Positions 6,913 through 9,353 of a stretch of DNA of 9,353 nucleotides are shown here, piece after piece. The first letter of the stretch is position 1; the number at the start of each line of letters is the position of its first letter. Location: the NCBI GenBank assembly GCA_003524365.1, contig DQHS01000018.1:13022-22374 (forward strand), given 5' to 3'. The notes under the pieces were generated by a model. It saw only the letters and a program-made list of their open reading frames with translations, ran no database searches and was not told the origin of the DNA. The position numbers and the translations under genes were made by a program. The DNA comes from Cellvibrio sp. Its GTDB lineage: Bacteria > Pseudomonadota > Gammaproteobacteria > Pseudomonadales > Cellvibrionaceae.

Positions 6913-8628
6913 AAAGTTAAAAAATTATTCGCCATGTTAGCGCTGGGCGTATTGGCAACGGGCTTGATCGCCTGTAAAGAAGATTTGAGTAAAAGCCAGA
7001 AGGGAACTTTGACGGAAGAGCAGATTACCAGCAGCGAAAACCTTGAAGGGCTGGTCACTGCCAGCTACTCCTATCTGGGGAATGACCATTACACAGCACC
7101 GAATTTTTGGTGGCCGACCGGTGACTTGCGTGCTGGCGATGCCCATAAAGGCGGCAATGGCCCCGGCGATATTTTTGCCTATCACGCCATGTCGGTTTAT
7201 TCATCGATAATTCCTGACATGGAATCTTATCCACCGGACTTTATTGACCTTAACAACAAAAAGTGGGTGCGCAATTACACAGGGATTTCTCGTACAAATA
7301 CCGCACTTAAAGCACTAGCAAATGTATTGGAAGCGGACTTTCCTAAAAAGAAAATTCGGGAGGCGGAATTAAGATTTATTCGGGCGATCTTTTACTTTGA
7401 TTTAAAAGTGCATCATAAGCGCGTTCCCTTTATTGATGAGACCATGGATTCGGAAACGGTGAAAACAGTCTCTAACATGGATCTCACCGATCAACAACTG
7501 TGGGATAAAATAGCAGGTGACTTTCGGTTTGCCTCCGAAAATTTACCACTTACCCAACCAGAAATTGGCCGAGCCAACCAGTTGAGCGCTAAGGCTTACC
7601 TAGCCAAAGTGCTGCTGTTTCAAGCCTATGAGCAAGATGATTTCAACGCTGTTATTGCGATTAACCAGGCGAAATTAAATGAAGTTGTCACCTTGGTTGA
7701 TCAAATAGAAAGTGCCAATGTCTACGGTTTGCTGGATGATTTTGGCTACAACTTTATGCACGAATTTGAAAATAGTACGGAGTCGGTATTCGCTATCCAG
7801 CGGTCTCATAATGATGGTTCTCCCGATGGCCGCGGCTCTTGGGCCAGCGCGTTAAATGCGCCTCTGCAAGGTGGTTTTGGTTGCTGTGGTTTTCATGTGC
7901 CCACTGAAAATTTTGTGAACTCATTTAAAACCAACGCGCAAGGTTTGCCGCTTTTTAATAGTTACAATATCACCAATTATGTAACCGCTACCGATTTGGT
8001 TGATCCGCGTCTTGATCATACTGTGGCTATGCAGGGTAAACCGTTTAAGTACGACACTGCGCTGATGATTACCAATGCCAATGCTTGGGCGCGTGCACCG
8101 GCGATATATGGCAATTTTATTTCCATGAAAGAGTTGGAGCATCCGGATTGCGATTGCCGTATGCAAAATGGCCCTTTCCCGATTTTTTCCATGAATACCG
8201 TGCTAATTCGCTTTTCCGATGTGCTGTTGTGGAAAGCAGAGGCGTTAATTGAGCTGGATCGCTATGACGAAGCCTTGCCTATCATCAACCGTATTCGTGC
8301 CCGTGCTGCAGGCAGTACTGGAATGCTGAACAACTTCGGTCTCTATAATGTGGGCCTTTATGCTTCCTTTGCTGATCAAAATGACGCGCGTCGGGCACTG
8401 CGTTGGGAGCGTCGTCTCGAACTTGGGCAGGAAGGGCACAGATTTTTTGATTTAGTGCGCTGGGGCATTGCCAAAGAAACTATCGATGATTACCTACAAG
8501 TAGAGCGTACTAGAAAACCGTATTTGGAAGAGGCGAATTTTGTTAAAGGTCGGGATGAATACCTGCCGATTCCGCAACAACAAATCAATTTGAGCGGTGG
8601 GTTGTATCAACAATTACCTGGTTATTAA
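6910..8628 (+). CDS. susD: SusD-like glycan-binding outer-membrane lipoprotein
   Basis: A 572-residue SusD/RagB-family lipoprotein, the lid and glycan-binding partner of the SusC transporter encoded just upstream. The lipobox is LIAC (19-22), so mature protein starts at Cys22, followed by K23, E24, D25. Family signatures: WVRNYTGISRTNTAL (119-133) and ELRFIRAIFYFDL (153-165), in the TPR-like helices; RANQLSAKAYLAKVLLF (221-237); ERRLELGQEGHRFFDLVRWG (500-519); and the ending YLPIPQQQINL...LPGY. The mature part has two close cysteine pairs, GCCGF (324-328) and DCDCR (413-417). Adjacent cysteines are recalled from the Bacteroides thetaiotaomicron levan-binding SusD, where they contact fructose, so this supports a fructan ligand. 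The length is normal for the family. The start is supported by the AAAGG ribosome site. It sits in the likely operon susC-susD-GH32. Confidence 0.95.
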   Translation: MKVKKLFAMLALGVLATGLIACKEDLSKSQKGTLTEEQITSSENLEGLVTASYSYLGNDHYTAPNFWWPTGDLRAGDAHKGGNGPGDIFAYHAMSVYSSIIPDMESYPPDFIDLNNKKWVRNYTGISRTNTALKALANVLEADFPKKKIREAELRFIRAIFYFDLKVHHKRVPFIDETMDSETVKTVSNMDLTDQQLWDKIAGDFRFASENLPLTQPEIGRANQLSAKAYLAKVLLFQAYEQDDFNAVIAINQAKLNEVVTLVDQIESANVYGLLDDFGYNFMHEFENSTESVFAIQRSHNDGSPDGRGSWASALNAPLQGGFGCCGFHVPTENFVNSFKTNAQGLPLFNSYNITNYVTATDLVDPRLDHTVAMQGKPFKYDTALMITNANAWARAPAIYGNFISMKELEHPDCDCRMQNGPFPIFSMNTVLIRFSDVLLWKAEALIELDRYDEALPIINRIRARAAGSTGMLNNFGLYNVGLYASFADQNDARRALRWERRLELGQEGHRFFDLVRWGIAKETIDDYLQVERTRKPYLEEANFVKGRDEYLPIPQQQINLSGGLYQQLPGY

Positions 8629-8651
8629 TTTCACACTCGTTTCCGTGTGGA

Positions 8652-8676
8652 CGGCGCACTCGTAGTGGGTGCGCTG
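8652..8676 (+). other. GC-rich stem-loop between susD and GH32 gene
   Basis: CGGCGCAC (8652-8659) pairs with GTGCGCTG (8669-8676), eight pairs including one G-U, around a 9-base loop. A weaker hairpin, CACAC and GTGTG (8632-8636 with 8645-8649), lies just upstream. No T-run follows, so it is unlikely to be a full Rho-independent terminator. It may protect the 3' end of susCD mRNA or lower expression of the downstream hydrolase. The rest of the 114-base gap shows nothing else but a ribosome site. Confidence 0.45.
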
Positions 8677-8729
8677 GTTATAAAAAACTGTACTCCAGGT
8701 AAGGTTAATTGCAAAAGTTTCCGCTCACT

Positions 8730-8745
8730 AAAAGGTTTAATCATG
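8730..8745 (+). promoter_or_regulatory. Ribosome-binding site of the GH32 gene
   Basis: AAAAGG-like sequence at 8730-8735 lies seven bases before ATG 8743. It supports this start, which opens directly into a signal peptide. Confidence 0.75.
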
Positions 8746-9353
8746 AAAAAAATTCTTCCAGCATTGCTGCTCTCTGTTGGTGTCGCGTTGTTGCCATTGG
8801 CCACTATGGCTGCGACGCCTTCGTATCAGGAAACCTATCGTCCCCAGCATCATTTTTCACCCGTGCAACAATGGATGAATGATCCCAATGGCATGGTTTA
8901 TTTAGATGGTGAGTATCACCTATTTTATCAACAAAATATTTACGCCAATATCTGGGGCCCCATGCACTGGGGGCATGCCGTGAGTAAGGATCTGGTGCAT
9001 TGGGAGCATTTGCCGACAGCCCTCTTTCCCGATAACCACGGCGCCATTTTTTCCGGCAGTGCGGTGTTTGATCGCACCAATAGCAGTGGGCTGGGTACAA
9101 AAGAGAATCCTCCGTTGGTGGCGGTTTTCACCTATCACGATCATTGGGCTGAAAAATTGCGCACTAAAACGTTTCAAAGTCAGGGCTTGGCTTACAGCTT
9201 GGACAAAGGGCGTACGTGGACAAAATATGCGGGCAACCCCGTTCTGAATAGCCCAGATATTCCGGATTTCCGCGATCCCAAGGTGGTTTGGCACGCTGAG
9301 AGCAAGCAGTGGTTGATGACTCTGGCGGTGAAAGACAAAATCAGTTTTTATGC
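8743..9353 (+). CDS. Glycoside hydrolase family 32 fructan hydrolase (levanase/inulinase/invertase type), 3'-truncated
   Basis: The first 203 codons of a secreted GH32 enzyme; the frame is open to the window end. GH32 enzymes hydrolyse beta-fructosidic bonds in sucrose, inulin or levan with retention. Residues 1 to about 23 are a Sec signal peptide (MKKILPALLL..., cleavage near TMA-A) with no lipobox cysteine. The five-blade propeller domain begins at once: WMNDPNG (44-50) with the nucleophile Asp47; FYQQN (61-65); WGPMHWGHAVSKDLVHW (71-87); FSGSAV (103-108); and RDPKV (177-181) with the stabilising Asp178. The general acid/base Glu (EC motif) and the C-terminal beta-sandwich would lie beyond the window. 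Endo or exo action and levan or inulin preference cannot be decided from this part. It lies 114 bases after susD on the same strand, probably in the same operon or partly attenuated by the intervening hairpin. Confidence 0.95.
   Translation, partial: MKKILPALLLSVGVALLPLATMAATPSYQETYRPQHHFSPVQQWMNDPNGMVYLDGEYHLFYQQNIYANIWGPMHWGHAVSKDLVHWEHLPTALFPDNHGAIFSGSAVFDRTNSSGLGTKENPPLVAVFTYHDHWAEKLRTKTFQSQGLAYSLDKGRTWTKYAGNPVLNSPDIPDFRDPKVVWHAESKQWLMTLAVKDKISFY

Noticed and set aside
8804..9294. Minus-strand open frames across the GH32 region
   Set aside because: They overlap a clear GH32 catalytic domain on the plus strand, have no family resemblance and are antisense shadows.

Overview
The window looks like a fructan (levan or inulin) utilisation locus from a Gram-negative bacterium. 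The best guess is a gammaproteobacterium of the Cellvibrio type. Reasons for that guess: Shine-Dalgarno sequences of the AAAGG/AAAAGG type precede susD and the GH32 gene, which is uncommon in Bacteroidetes; base composition is moderate; and the ROK regulator and sugar porter look proteobacterial. The genus is inference, not proof. The oddity is that the outer-membrane importer is a SusC/SusD pair, a hallmark of Bacteroidetes.

Layout, left to right. Bases 1-1173 (+) hold the C-terminal part of a sugar-porter-family MFS permease whose start lies outside the window. A bidirectional hairpin terminator (1200-1232) separates it from a convergent two-gene unit on the minus strand: a ROK-family transcriptional regulator (1241-2458) and, upstream of it, a PfkB-family fructokinase (2542-3489). 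A 405-base AT-rich divergent control region (3490-3894) follows, with no gene but several candidate regulatory repeats. The plus strand then carries susC (3895-6864), susD (6910-8628) and the first 203 codons of a secreted GH32 fructan hydrolase (8743 to the window end).

Working model (inference from families and gene order): SusC/SusD bind and import fructo-oligosaccharides across the outer membrane. The exported GH32 enzyme releases fructose outside the cell or in the periplasm. The MFS permease could carry free fructose across the inner membrane, and the ATP-dependent fructokinase makes fructose 6-phosphate. The ROK protein, next to the kinase, is the obvious candidate for a sugar-responsive repressor of both divergent units. 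No hybrid two-component or SusR-type regulator, which usually controls Bacteroides fructan loci, is visible here.

Most notable points: the SusC/SusD pair in an apparently proteobacterial setting; a SusC without the usual N-terminal extension; a SusD lipoprotein with a K-E-D motif right after the lipid-anchor cysteine and an adjacent Cys-Cys pair like that recalled for the Bacteroides levan-binding SusD; and a ROK regulator without the family's zinc-binding cysteines. No RNA genes, mobile elements, CRISPR arrays or origins were seen.
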